Shown here piece after piece: positions 45,451 through 57,531 of a DNA stretch of 64,000 nucleotides. The DNA comes from Hepsetus odoe (Eukaryota > Chordata > Actinopteri > Characiformes > Hepsetidae), in NCBI GenBank assembly GCA_017165825.1, contig CM029379.1:25292257-25356256 (forward strand). Reading direction: 5' to 3'. Position 1 is the stretch's first letter. Every line of letters starts with the position of its first letter. The notes under the pieces were generated by a model. That model saw only the letters and a program-made list of their open reading frames with translations. It was not told where the DNA came from and did not search any database. The translations under genes and the position numbers were made by a program.

Positions 45451-48400
45451 TCAAACTAAACCCGTTCACTGTGCAGGGCGACATGCAGGGTGTTATGTGG
45501 CAAAAAAACGGTCCCTCAACGTAAAAGGATTTCGCTCAGATCATTTACCATCATCAACATTCTACATGAACACAAACACACTCATTCACTGGTTTGGTTT
45601 GGAAAGAACACAACTGTTCCTGTGTTCTGGAGATGTCTGGTTCCATTCATCACCACTGCAAAGAAACCTGGGAAATCCCACACCAAGCCCACTCTGAATT
45701 AGTCTACACTAAATCATGGGGAAATTGTAAAAGATTAGTGAAACGATCTCTTAAGCAGGCCAATGATCTTTCTGGTTGTCCATCAGAAGTGAACCAGTAG
45801 CTGAACACGCCCTTGGGTCCTTCTGGAGTCCAAAAGGGTCATGCAGTAGTTAGAGCTTTCAGACAACAAGCAGACGAGCTCTAATTTAAGAATCTGTGTG
45901 TGGCCTCTGTCATGGGGAAGAGAGGAGAAGACTTGAGTGCTGCTGTTCTTTGCTCAGTTCCTCTGGGGTTCCTTCAGTTATGAGATTAGAATTGAAAAAA
46001 AATAATAATAAAAAATCGGAAATCCCAGAGACTGCAGAACAAAGATCAGACCACAGGCAGGCTAAATCTCTAATGAAGACAACCCTGATGGCCATATTTA
46101 ACAGCTGCTTAAATAAAAAGTAAAAACCCGCTTTATTCCTCTCTCTTTTATCTTAGAGCCACATTGGGAGTGACAGTGGAGACTCCAACTTCCAAAAAAA
46201 AAAAACTTGAGGAAAGTCAAAACAAGGAACAAACGAGAGAAACTTTGTCGGAGTTAAAGGTAATCCAGAGCCGGCGAAAGTTACCGCGGAAGGTGACGCA
46301 ACCGCTCGTGTGTAGAGCTGAAGAGTGGGTGAGGTGGCCCGAGGCCTCGCTACACATCAACACCTTTAAGCTGAAGGCCTACAGGGCACTGCAGACACAC
46401 CGTGACGTGTATTATTTAAGAACGCCGATCTGCCCGTCATCAATAATACATGGCGGCCGGCAGCTATGGAGCGTTTAAGTGCTCATGCATACTTAAAGGC
46501 CTGAGGGAGAGGAGGGACGTTGTCCCGGAACATGTCCTAAACGCTGGCCCAAAGGGAACGCTAGTTAGGTTAGCCCTCCTGGCACCCATCAACTGAGCTG
46601 CCTGTACAGGGCAATCTGCCCGAGCGAGAAAACCAAGCCTGCAGGATACGGTGCTAAAGGTATTAGCGATAAAGATATTAGTTATTTTAACATCAGTAAT
46701 GTGTGTTTGAGCCTCTATAAAATCACACTATTGTAGCAGAGTTAAAAAATATATATATATTTTAAAAAAAGGAATAAAACTTGACAGCCCATCTCACAGT
46801 ACCACCACGACCCACTGGGTTGGGGGTTGTCTAGCCCAAAAGTAAATAACACTTTTTTAGGGAAGCACAGAACCCATTCTTGCAGGTTTAAGTCGTATTT
46901 AAAAGGTTTGTGCAATGTTAGCTCAGGAGTCTCAGAGAGGAGCTCTTTCATTGAATTGTACTCATCTCTTCTTCACGCACTCGCTAGGTTTAAAAAAAAA
47001 AAAAAAGTCATGGTTAAGTGTGATAATTCCACCTGGTGTGGACTTCACTGTCTGGTCACCTGGCCTACCTTCCTCTTTGCTTAGCGGTGAGGGTTCAGGC
47101 TAGATCGGGCCGTTAAATTGCCTTTGTTCACCAATAGGATCTGCCTGCTTCTCAAGACCTACGTATCAGACCACCAGGCCGGGGTCCCAAGTGGCAGACC
47201 TATTTGAGAATGCCTTCGGCCACGTTCGGTCTCTAAAACCTCGAGGGCTCTGCCCAGGCGCTCCTCTGAGCTCACTCGACGGCTTTCTGATATAAAGTCT
47301 CTGGGCGGGTAATGATACTTCATATCGAAGCGTATCAGCATGGCAGGAAGGCAGGCTGCAGGCCCGAAACGGTCTTCATAAGCCTTCTCTTTCAGATGAA
47401 CGCACACCGAACTGCAACGCTGGACTGCAACAAGTGAACGCAACAGAGCGGCCAAAGTAAGAACTTGTGCGGTTTCATTCTTGATTAATTTAAATCGAAA
47501 CTTGCTGGTCACTCTCCACTCCTTGGAAAGTAAACTGCAAGACTGGCTTTGAATATTCTGTTTTTGTGATACAACAAAGTCAAACCTTCTTATCTGGCTG
47601 CCTATTCGAGCAGCCCATAGCAGTTTAGCCCTGCCCACTCACGCCGCTTTCACCTCTTCCAAGTCATTCCCGTTCAAGTTTAGAATATAAGCTGAAAAAT
47701 AGCTTATAAATGAAACCAAAAAAAAAAAAAAACCCCAGAGGGAAAAAAAAAAAAAACTCTTTTTGTAGGGCACTGTAGGTGTATCCTGTTAAACTAAACG
47801 TTCTTTCCACAGAATCCTCTTCGGTGCAGAACACCCGAAACAAAGTGAAATTTCTTACTTCAGCAACAGCTGAAGACACGGGAAAGGCAGGTCAGAGTTA
47901 AAGGAAAAGAATAAACTTTAAGGACCTTTAAAAAGGGATTTTGTTAAGGACGGCACTCAAATCATTTGTGTGATATCGGGCATTAAAAGCCCTGGTCAGA
48001 AATCAGTGTAACCTTTCTATTTAATCAGAATCCTCGGGCCTCAGAGGCATTTCAGCTAAAAGGAAATTCAATTATATACCAACCAGATAAGAGATGTGTG
48101 TCAGCAAGTGTCAAACCTAATCAGTCACGAGCAGAGAAGCAGATACTACACGTTGCATTAGAGGGACTAAAGAAGCACCATTTTTGGTTTAAAAATCAAT
48201 GATGCACAACATTTTCATTTTAGGTTTTGATTCTTACTTCTCTGCGACAAATGTTTGGTTTAAAGAGAAGACAAATGTTTAAAAATCAGCTCAAAGTTCA
48301 CACACGTGCTCATGTCCGGCACCTTTTCCAACATTTATTTTCGGGCTGATGGGTTAAACGGGCTGTCTGCACCAAACTGGAGAATAACCTTCAATCAAAT

Positions 48401-48640
48401 AAAGCTCTTGCATATTTCTTTTTGATAAAAGTGAGCTGAACTCTCGTGTCATGGACGGTTTGAAACCGTGTGCTGGAGCTCGCCGTCTTGGAGGAACGTG
48501 AGCGTGTGCAAGCCTTCGTCCTCCCAGCATGGCAGTAATGGAAAAAGTGAGGAAAAGAAAAGGGGGGAAAAAAATGAATTCAAATTGAATTTAAACCAAA
48601 ACTAGTTACTAAATAAAAACATATGTATTATGGCTTAGAG
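45451..48640. other. Upstream region without recognised gene
   Basis: Includes a plus-strand open frame (46164-46478) and the longest minus-strand open frame of the upstream half (47159-47638, 159 codons). Neither shows a domain I recognise. Poly-A runs occur at 46988-47004 and 47717-47755. Confidence 0.65.
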
Positions 48641-48707
48641 TTTAGGCACTAGGTACTGAGGTACCCTTGAGCAAGGTACCGCACCCATCACCGCTCCCCG
48701 GGCGATT
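48641..48707 (+). mobile_element. tRNA-derived SINE, family A, fragment
   Basis: GAGGTACCCTTGAGCAAGGT then CCGCACCCATCACCGCTCCC matches the middle of family A. The remainder is degenerate. A poly-A run follows at 48759-48780. Confidence 0.7.
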
Positions 48708-49447
48708 ACTGACCAAATTAACAGCTTTACGGGTCATTCGTTATTTTGTCAGATGGGAAAAAAAAAAAAAAAAAAAAAAAACCTTATGCACAGCATTTTC
48801 TGTTCCACCGAAGGGGAAGACGACAGCCTTACACACTGCTGCACCTGTACTGGTGTGTGAGCAGTAAAACAGCTGCATTACTTACAGCAAAGCATGTGAT
48901 GTGCATAAATGTGCGCGTGCACACACACACACACACACACACACACCCCCCACACACACCCCAGCTGCCAGCAGGCCTGAATTAGAGATGCTGATTAAGG
49001 AATTGGAGTCGACCCCGCCCTGAAGAGCACTCCTCAAACACTGAGGCAGAGAAGCACAAAGTGAAATCCATGCATTATATGACGGGGCTTACTAGGCCAA
49101 CATCTTCTCCTCATTTCCCCTCAGAAAACAGGCGGCTTTCCGCTCCCTGTTGGGAAGAACTTCGCAAAACTTTCAAGCAGCAATGCTGCGAATAAACATT
49201 TCTAATCATCTTCAGGTGCCAAGAAGCCCCAGGTGCTCGCGGTGCTTCTAAAACGTTTGCTGCAAACAACACTAAATGCAAATCATATCAACTAGTGAGC
49301 AAGTTATGGAGCCTTTAACTGTTAAAGATCTTCTATGTCTGAAGTTTGGCAGGGTGAAGGGTTTCATCTGGGCTGGAATAAAAGCTCTGGAGTCCAGATT
49401 TATGTATAATTTAAGAAACTTCTTTTAATTCAGTTCAATTAAGAAGT
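48708..49447. other. Upstream region without recognised gene
   Basis: Has a CA repeat (48920-48944, continuing impurely to 48960). No other feature seen. Confidence 0.7.
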
Positions 49448-49602
49448 GGGTGGTGGTGGTCTAGTGGTAGGATACTTGCCTGTGGGCCTATGGCTCAAGA
49501 GGTCCCAGGTTTGAATCCCACCTCTGGCACTACCACCACTGGATCCCTGAGCAAGACCCGTAACCCTGAGTTGCTCCATGGAAGTTGCTCTGGATAAGAG
49601 CG
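49448..49602 (+). mobile_element. tRNA-derived SINE, family B, internally deleted
   Basis: Head GGTGGTGGTGGTCTAGTGGT, B-box-like GGTTTGAATCC and the GCTCTGGATAAGAGCG tail are present. The GACTGTCCCTGTAATTAGGA block of the other copies is missing. Confidence 0.85.
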
Positions 49603-51168
49603 ATGCAGGAACGCTGATCTAGAATCAGTTTCAAAAACGGAGATCCGTCCTGCTCGGTGAACGGCAGACCTGGTGTTCATCTGAATCGGCTGCGTGTAGC
49701 ACTGGAATTTAGTTCGTTTTTCGCCGACAGGAAGTCGTTGACTGCACCGGTTTGGAGATATGAAGTGCTGAGCAAACTTCAGCATACACGCTGTGGAAGT
49801 AGATCAGACCGTGCACAGCTGGCCAAGCGGCCTGAACGACAAAGGCAGAGGTGGCCGGTGTTCGGCTACACGTTAAAAGCTCTAATTATGGCAATTTCAG
49901 GATTTTATATTTCTAAGTATTCAGGTTTGCCATTATTGCATGAGCTGTATTTAAGAGTGTTCACTTCCTTTTTACATTCTGATCTGTAATTATGGCTTTT
50001 AAGTATGAAGACAGCAGGAACGAATAAGAGAGACGCGAATGGAGAGGGCAAATTGAATAGATTTCATGCTTCTTTGAGTGCACTTGGACACAAAAAGCTG
50101 CCCAATCACACAGAGCTTGATATGACTTTTTAAAGGAAGCATATTGTGCTCAACGCTCTTGATGGTCTTTAATTGTACTGTTGCTTTTACAGACCATACA
50201 TTTCTGAAATTTTGCATTAACGACACGGTTAGGCATGTCTCCATTACCGATATTATGATGAGCTTAACCTGTATCATGTATAAGCGCATTAAACATCGTG
50301 CATGTATTCTGAACGATCAGTTTATCAATTACACTAAAGCTATTTAATGGTCGTCTTTACTGATAATTACAAACATGACATTTCTAAACTCTGAGCACAT
50401 ATTCCAAACACTTGAATGAATATTTCTAATGTAAGACCACATCTGATTTCCATCACTATTAACTCTAGTCTAACTGAACTGGACAAAAATTTAGTGCAGG
50501 TGTTTCAAGGTCACTGGAACAGCACAAAGATGGCCGTTTCATTTCTTCCAGCGATGTAGTGTAGTGTAATAAGACTAACATTAGAAAATATATAGCATAT
50601 ATATCTTCTCTACACCAGAGAGCCAGCTGGCCATCCTCCCCCGAGAAGCAGACTTTCTCCTGGAGCCAGAGAGTGAGTTCGGAATAGCTTCCCAAAAATA
50701 GACATTCCTAGGCAGACAGTGCGTCGTGCTCTCATGCTGCAACGCCAGTCAATTTTCCAGCGGAGGGTTTTGAGGTTTCCCGCTCCAGAGCCATGCTGTC
50801 TTCACAGAGCTCCCCACATGCGTAAGACTTCAGACTTGGAAGCCAGTCAAGTAGGAACGGAGTAATACAAAGCGCTGATGTCTCTACCGCAAAGTCACTG
50901 GTTTTAAGTCTCCACCCTCCCTAAGAGATGATTCAGCACAGTGAAAAATCGAAGGAGATGGCTGAAACTGAAGAATCGTGGGAGCAATTCCTCAAACGCC
51001 TTTAACTCACAAAGCCTTCTAACACACATGCCGTCGCAGCCCTTCCAGAAATACTGCCAACCCTTTATAGGCACTCAACGCAAAGCAGAACAATTCTGAG
51101 TAAACTAAACGCACCAATTTAAATTGCACAGTGACCGATCTGATTCTGGTCAGGTTTGATGTAAAGAT
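49603..51168. other. Upstream region without recognised gene
   Basis: AT-rich unique-looking sequence; no element recognised. Confidence 0.7.
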
Positions 51169-51371
51169 GTGGTGGTGGTCTAGTGGTAGGGTACTTGCCT
51201 ACGGACCTATGGATTCAGAGGTTCCCGGTTCGAGTCCCACCTCCAGCACTACCACCACTGGGTCCTTGAGCAAGACCCTGAACCCTGAGTGTCTCCAGAG
51301 GGACTGTCCCTGTAATTAGGACCTGTAAGTCGCTCTGGATAAGATCGTCTGCTAAATGCCGTAAATGTAAA
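51169..51371 (+). mobile_element. tRNA-derived SINE, family B, full length
   Basis: Nearly identical to 6324-6527 throughout: head GTGGTCTAGTGGTAGGGTAC, B-box-like GGTTCGAGTCC, GACTGTCCCTGTAATTAGGA, GTCGCTCTGGATAAGATCG and the TAAATGTAAATG end. Confidence 0.88.
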
Positions 51372-51439
51372 TGGGATAAAGTGACAAAAGGGGCCTAAAA
51401 ATGAGCTTTGTTTAATTGAGAACCTCATTCTTAAATAAT

Positions 51440-51606
51440 GGGGCATCTGGAGTTATAATCCTAGACCAGTAGGTACCCTTGAGCAAGGTATCATCCACAT
51501 GACTGCCCCCTGCTGCATGCGGTGCATGGGTAAAATCCAGGGAAAAAACTTCAACGGGGTTCGCTGTGTGTGCTTGCACTGAAAAGTTGTCACTTGCCCT
51601 TCACTT
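51440..51606 (+). mobile_element. tRNA-derived SINE, family A, degenerate
   Basis: A shortened head is followed by CCTAGACCAGTAGGTACCCT, GAGCAAGGTATCATCCACAT, the TGCCCCCTGCTGCATG block and a tail ending TTGCCCTTCACTT. It lies 70 bases after a family B copy. Confidence 0.8.
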
Positions 51607-54600
51607 AGACTAGTCCGTTTTAAAGTATAAACTATATATCCTATTCAGTTCTAGGGTTCTGTCTTTCATGTCTGCAGCCACACAGTTCCCTAATATGGTT
51701 GATCATAAACACCTATCAAAAGTCTACTTACTAGTACATTCATAAACTGGTTTGTACACGGAGATATAAGCTGCATTACCTTGGACTGCACTTACAATGG
51801 CGATGTAAAAGAAACACATGCATAATTCCAAAACGATGTTAATACACTTCATTAAAAAAATCTTGGCCTTCAAATGAAGGTGTTGCCATAGGTTGGAAGC
51901 GCTGGTTCTGGAGACCTAGCACCTCGTGAGTTCTGAACACACACACCTGGTTGTAATATGATTAGAAACCCCTCGGGGAATTCGGGAACTCGATCAGGGG
52001 TTTAGAATTAAGGCTGCGGCGAGTCTGCAGGGTGGTGGTCTTCCAGGGCAGGTACCCTGCTGTATGTTCCTTTTCTGAATAACAGAGCAAACTTTTGACA
52101 TGAATGACAATGTCGGTCACCGTAAACCGCCCTCGATGCTGCTGGAGAATGTTGACTCCATGTGAACTTGACCTTAACTAACATTAAAAAGAGCGCGGCA
52201 ACGGCGGAATGGCAGCACCCACCAGCATCCCCCTCTCATCTGAGCCTATTCTTGGGAAAGAATCCGAGGTGAAGTGACAGTAAAGGAAGGCTTCCTGCAG
52301 TGTCTGCAGGGAATCCTACCCTGGGACAGCTGTATGGTAATGAGGCCGGGTAGGCTTCTCTGTCAGAAGGCTCGCCCTGGCAGTGTTCAGAAACAAGGCT
52401 CCCCTCTCAGTGGCCTCACTCCATGCATGAGCTTGGCATATTAGCCATTCAGGAAACAAACAAGGCCTCAAACACCGACGCCCCCCGAAAGGAACAAAAT
52501 AAAAAAACAACCCAAAGCCATGAACCAGAGACAAGAGATTGCTTGGAAAGCAGCAGAATACTTCCCTCTAAAGCCCTTTTGTCTGGGTGGTTGAAGACCC
52601 CTGTTAGCAACCCTGTTGTCCATCTCTTCTACCATGTCACACGGTGTTGGCTAGCAGTTTGGTCAATGCTCACGCTTAGAAAAGACGAGTTAACAGAAGT
52701 TACACGGCCTCTGAGCTTTGCCCCAACATATGGCGAAATAAACCAGAAATAAATAAAAATTAGCAGCAGCAAGGCAAATCCGAAGCCGGATGACTCTCAA
52801 AATCTAAGCCCAGTGACGGCAGGGTCGGCAGCAGAGACCCTCACGACCTCCTCCCATCTATACACGGTTGCCAGGAAACACAAGCAGGCCTGAGCAGGCC
52901 AGACGGATGGGGTGCCATGCCTCTGGTCTGATGCTAGAGGACGTTAGTGTTAAAGGCAACACCAAACGTGACCAACTGGTTCCTGCTGCCACATCAATTA
53001 GCCATAATGACCAAAATGTGAGATTGACAGCTAGGGCTCAACAATTTTTGGAAATCTCTAATTGATGAAGATCTAAAACTGATCTACTTGATCTAACTCA
53101 CTTTCACGCAGGACTCTTCTCTGCAATGCTCCAGACCACCCTGTTTAAAAGCTCTGCATTCTTCTTAGGTTATTAACATGAATTGACTCCCCCGACAAAC
53201 ACTTGCCGATATTGAGGAAAGTTGCATAGAAATAGCCACCTTTGACATTTGAAAACTCTGAGCCATTCTGTTTTCAATTTAAAAACAACTCTCAGCCCTA
53301 GCAAAAGCTAATGATTTGAATTTTTTGAGAAACCGTGCTTATCATTTGCAAATAAAATTCTCATTCAACCCTAACCCCAGTCCTAAAACCACCGATGCTT
53401 TATTGAATTTGCTGCAATTTGTTCCGAAGAGGGCCGACAAGAGTGACAGCGAAGAAAGTGAAGATCGGTTCACAGACGTGGGTAAAACTGCAGTGGCAAT
53501 TTTTATGGAAAATAAAAGCATCGCCCTGCACTCGCATACGCCAAGACCAAAGTCAACGCGCACGTTGTTAACAGCTGATGAGGAAATGCCTGTCATAATC
53601 TGTTTAAGTGACAGCCTTTAAACTCTGTGTCCAAACCCCTCTCTCTTTCTCTCCCTCTCGCTCTCTCGCTCGCTCAGCCTGCCATCTGTCTGGACTTCAG
53701 CCTGTGCTGATGTGGGTTAATTACTATTCAGGAACTGCAGGGTTCACAAACAGCCGCACCGTTTCCAGCCATCCGGCCAGTTTATGATGCAGTCAGATAG
53801 CACACGTTTTAATATCCTGTTTCTTATGAAAGCAAACAAAAGATGACACAAGCTAACATGACAATTAAAAAGAAACAGAGCATGGCGCAGGTCAGGACGG
53901 CCGGCTGTAGGCTAGCAGTTTTCCCAAATCCAAAAATTTGAAACTGATGGGGAAAAAAATAAATAAAAATGAAGAATCATTTTCAAGCAGCTAACAGAAG
54001 ATGACTAAAAACAGCAGTGTCTGAAGGTACAAGCGCAAAGCTTGGGACATCAGCATAATGAACGATCTCACTCCTAACTACAGTTTTTGCGGGTTTCTCA
54101 GGTTTGTGTTCATGAAAATGTGCGAAGATACAAAACAAAAAAACACTCAAAAGGAAGAAACTGAGTGAGGGAAGACCCTGTTATTCATCTGAAAGACTCA
54201 AAGTCAGCACTGAATGTACTCTGAATTTCAGGACGTCACCCAGCTACCTGCGCTAGGCCACGCCCCTGCGTGCTGATTGAACTGTAACTATAGTAACCCA
54301 TCAGTTTCATCAATCATCCCAGCGGCCTGTGATTTGCCCGCTTCACAGGGACGGGGAGGCCTTAAAGACAGTGACTCGTATAGATTCCTAGTGATCAGGG
54401 ATGAAACGGCACAGACAAAATGTGCCATATAAGAAAAACCTTTTTTGAACTTGAGGCATTTAAGTGTACAATTATTTCATCTTAAAATGAGCATTTCTGG
54501 CCCACTTTCATTTACAGCATGAGCCCACTCACTCGAGAAGTAGGGACTGTTTAAAAAGAGACTTGACCACTGCTAAACCGTTTTAACTTCAGTAAAAACA

Positions 54601-55689
54601 ATCTACTGGAAATAATCAACTTCAACTTCACTGCTTCCCTTTCCTGCCACAGATATAGAAAGAAACTGTTACCAACTATCTGTACTTTCTTACTTCTTCA
54701 CTGAAGGAAATCAGTTTGAGGAGAAACCATCACTGCAGCAGCTCTAATGCTTTCTGCTCCTGCATCTGCTGTACTGTACAAAAACGGATATTCCACGTCA
54801 TTAGTGTCTCCTCAAGGGAGGCAGGGCAGCGTGGGACTTGCTCATGTAGGTCATTCTCTATTCCAGCCTCTACTCTACAAAAAGCGCTGAGACAATCAAA
54901 AACACATCCATACAGATAAACTCAAAGTGCGGAAGTGACTCAGTGTTACGCTAACAGCTAACATTAGCCTTGACGATGGTTTCTAATGAGCTTCACACCA
55001 GGCAAAGGCAAACGCCTTCTTAAGGCGGCCGGGAGTACATCCTCAGAAGTCCAGAACAATCGGGTGGAGTGTTTTCAAAAGAGCAACGTGCCTCTAGAGG
55101 CCTGATGGAAACCACAGTTTAATTAAAATGTACCCTTACAGCCTAGGCTACAGCTCTAACGCACCAAACTCCTGCATTTATTAATTAGCGCGTCCCTCAA
55201 GCATCCACAGGGAGCTTCACAGCCTAAACCCCGACAGACGAACACCCATCAGACGGTTCCCACCGATCTGCTCAAGGTTTTGAGGAAACCACCAAAAGAC
55301 TGCAGATGGGATTAGCGTGACCAATCCTGAAGAGCGGAGAGGAATCAAAAGAAACAAGATAACTCCCAAAGCAAAACACTTCTCAGTTTCCTCCCACCAG
55401 AGAGGAAAAAATACTGTCAATCAAAAATTCCAATTCAAGGGACCAAGCTATGCAAAAGCCAGATTTTGTGGGCTTTGAAGTACTGCATGAAAAAGTTAAG
55501 GGAAAGTATCTAAATGCAATCTTGTTTTGCCGATTTTTTTTGTCAGCAATTTAAATACACTTAAATAAATGCAATTTGCCAAATTGCCAATTCCCGAGCT
55601 CTGCACTGTATTTTTTCATATCACCATCATGGAAACTTGGCAATAGCAGAACGAAGATAAAAAAATAATAATAATAATTACAAAAATAG
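51607..55689. other. Upstream region without recognised gene
   Basis: No repeat family or exon recognised. A CT-rich run lies at 53638-53678. An open frame at 53316-53621 (101 codons, plus) shows no domain I recognise. Confidence 0.65.
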
Positions 55690-55938
55690 AGGCAATGGTG
55701 GCCTAGTGGGGGGGAAAGGTCCCAGGATAAGAACGTCATGGGTTCAAATACCAGACCGGTAGGTTACTCTGAGAAACCCTTGAGCAAGGTACCGTCCCAG
55801 CCACTGCTCCCCGGGCGCTTTCAATTGCTGCCTCCTGCTGCATGTGTGTGTGGGTTAAAAACGCAAAGGCTGCATTCTGTTGTGGTTCTCTCTGTGTGCC
55901 GTTTTTCACAATGACAAGTTGTCACTTTCACTTTAAAA
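55690..55938 (+). mobile_element. tRNA-derived SINE, family A, near full length
   Basis: Starts GGCAATGGTGGCCTAGTGGG, has GGGTTCAAATACCAGACCGG, GAGCAAGGTACCGTCCCAGC, CTGCCTCCTGCTGCATGT and the tail AGTTGTCACTTTCACTTTAA. Confidence 0.9.
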
Positions 55939-57497
55939 TCACAGCCCAGAGCAGCTGTATTCTAAAATTGTGTTTCGAAACCTTTAATCCGGTCACACCA
56001 ACTCGTCATATTAAAATCTATTACAAATAAGAATTCTGCAATAAGAAGGAAAGAAGCACAGCTGATCGTCATACAGCTCATCCACACATCACTTTTAAAG
56101 GCACAGCAACAGTTTAAGACCACCAACCATGATTTTAAACACCTTTAGGTTTTGTACTTGGCGCCACACACGCCCATTTTACATTCCCTGCTGCTGTGCT
56201 GAGAACAGTTCAATCCCCAAAACATGAGGCACACCAACAGCCGTCGGGACGGCTCTGGCGAAGAGAAATAAACCTACGTTGGTGTCAGCCACACAGCTCT
56301 GACTTTCTCAGGACATCAGAAAAACGATCTTCGATGTCGGTTCATACCAACAGGCTCTTTACTACAATGCAAAGAATATGCATTCCAAGAACAGCAGGTT
56401 CTTTTCTGAAGCACTCAAGTCCCGAATAATAGTCTCGCGGTTAGAAACTAACCAAAGACGAATGAGGTAGAGGCTGATAAACTGTTAAACAACAGATGGA
56501 CTGAAGTCTGCAACTGATCCCCTGTTTAGTGGCCGTAAACGATTTCTAATAAAGCGGCCAATGAGGGGATGCACCAGGCTTTTCTAATAAAAATGGCAAA
56601 CGTGTTGAAACACAAGGCAGTTGTTTCTAATAAAATGGCCAGTCAGTAGAACCTTAAGGGGGATCCAGTTCCTGAACCCATTCCGTTCAGGATGTTTGAG
56701 GAAAAGGGTGAAACGTGGTCCATGAGTGTGATCACAATTCATGATTTTCTTTGCTTTTGCGCCTTCGACGTGAAACTCCTGATGGCCTAGCCACCGACAC
56801 AGACACTTAAAGATACAGATGTTCTGCTTAGCAGTGATGTTGGCGATCTGGCTTTAACAGCTCAACCTCTAACACACCTTCCAAAATCAGAGGTTTTCAA
56901 CCATTCCTCCCACGGCTAAACCCTTGGCCCCCAAAATTTTGGCCAGATTGTCCCTTTAAGCGTCCACAGATGACTTGATGTCTTCAGCTCATTGCTACCA
57001 GCCGAACCGATGTCCCGATGTTGGCAAATGTCACCTGCGCTTCATTAGGGAGCAGCCACGCTTCCCAAAACCTCCGGTTTCTCTGGAGGATTCTCCATGC
57101 ACTGCACAGATTTGCGAGATTGCGTCGCTCGGGGTCTGTTTACACTTCAGAGTGTTTATTTGTTTTATCCATGGGTATATGAGGAAGAAAAGCATCTCTT
57201 TGTGCAGGTACGTCCTGCTTCCCCTGTCAAAGCTAGTGTGTGAGAAAAGGAAGCGTTCCACAAGCTCCTCCGTTATAAGACGGCAACAAAACGTGTGTGT
57301 GTATGTAGTCCCTGCGTGTTGTGCTCGTCTTTCGAATGGGATTTAACAAAAGCTGTCTATGGGTGAAGATCTTCAGAGGCTATAAAACATGGCAGAAAGA
57401 CAGCTTTTTAAAGCAAACAGAAGCCCCCTAAACGTCCTGTAGTGTGTCTATCAGAATGACTGTGTGAATCACATGAACATTATTCAGTGCAGGATCT

Positions 57498-57531
<34 letters not shown>

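Noticed and set aside
46164..46478. Plus-strand open frame of 104 codons as a gene
   Set aside because: It has no recognisable domain and no splice context, and the start runs into a poly-A tract; a chance frame is more likely.
53316..53621. Plus-strand open frame of 101 codons with a Ser/Glu/Asp-rich patch
   Set aside because: It is not recognised as any family, and an FBXW7 alpha-like acidic exon would be on the minus strand with a different composition.
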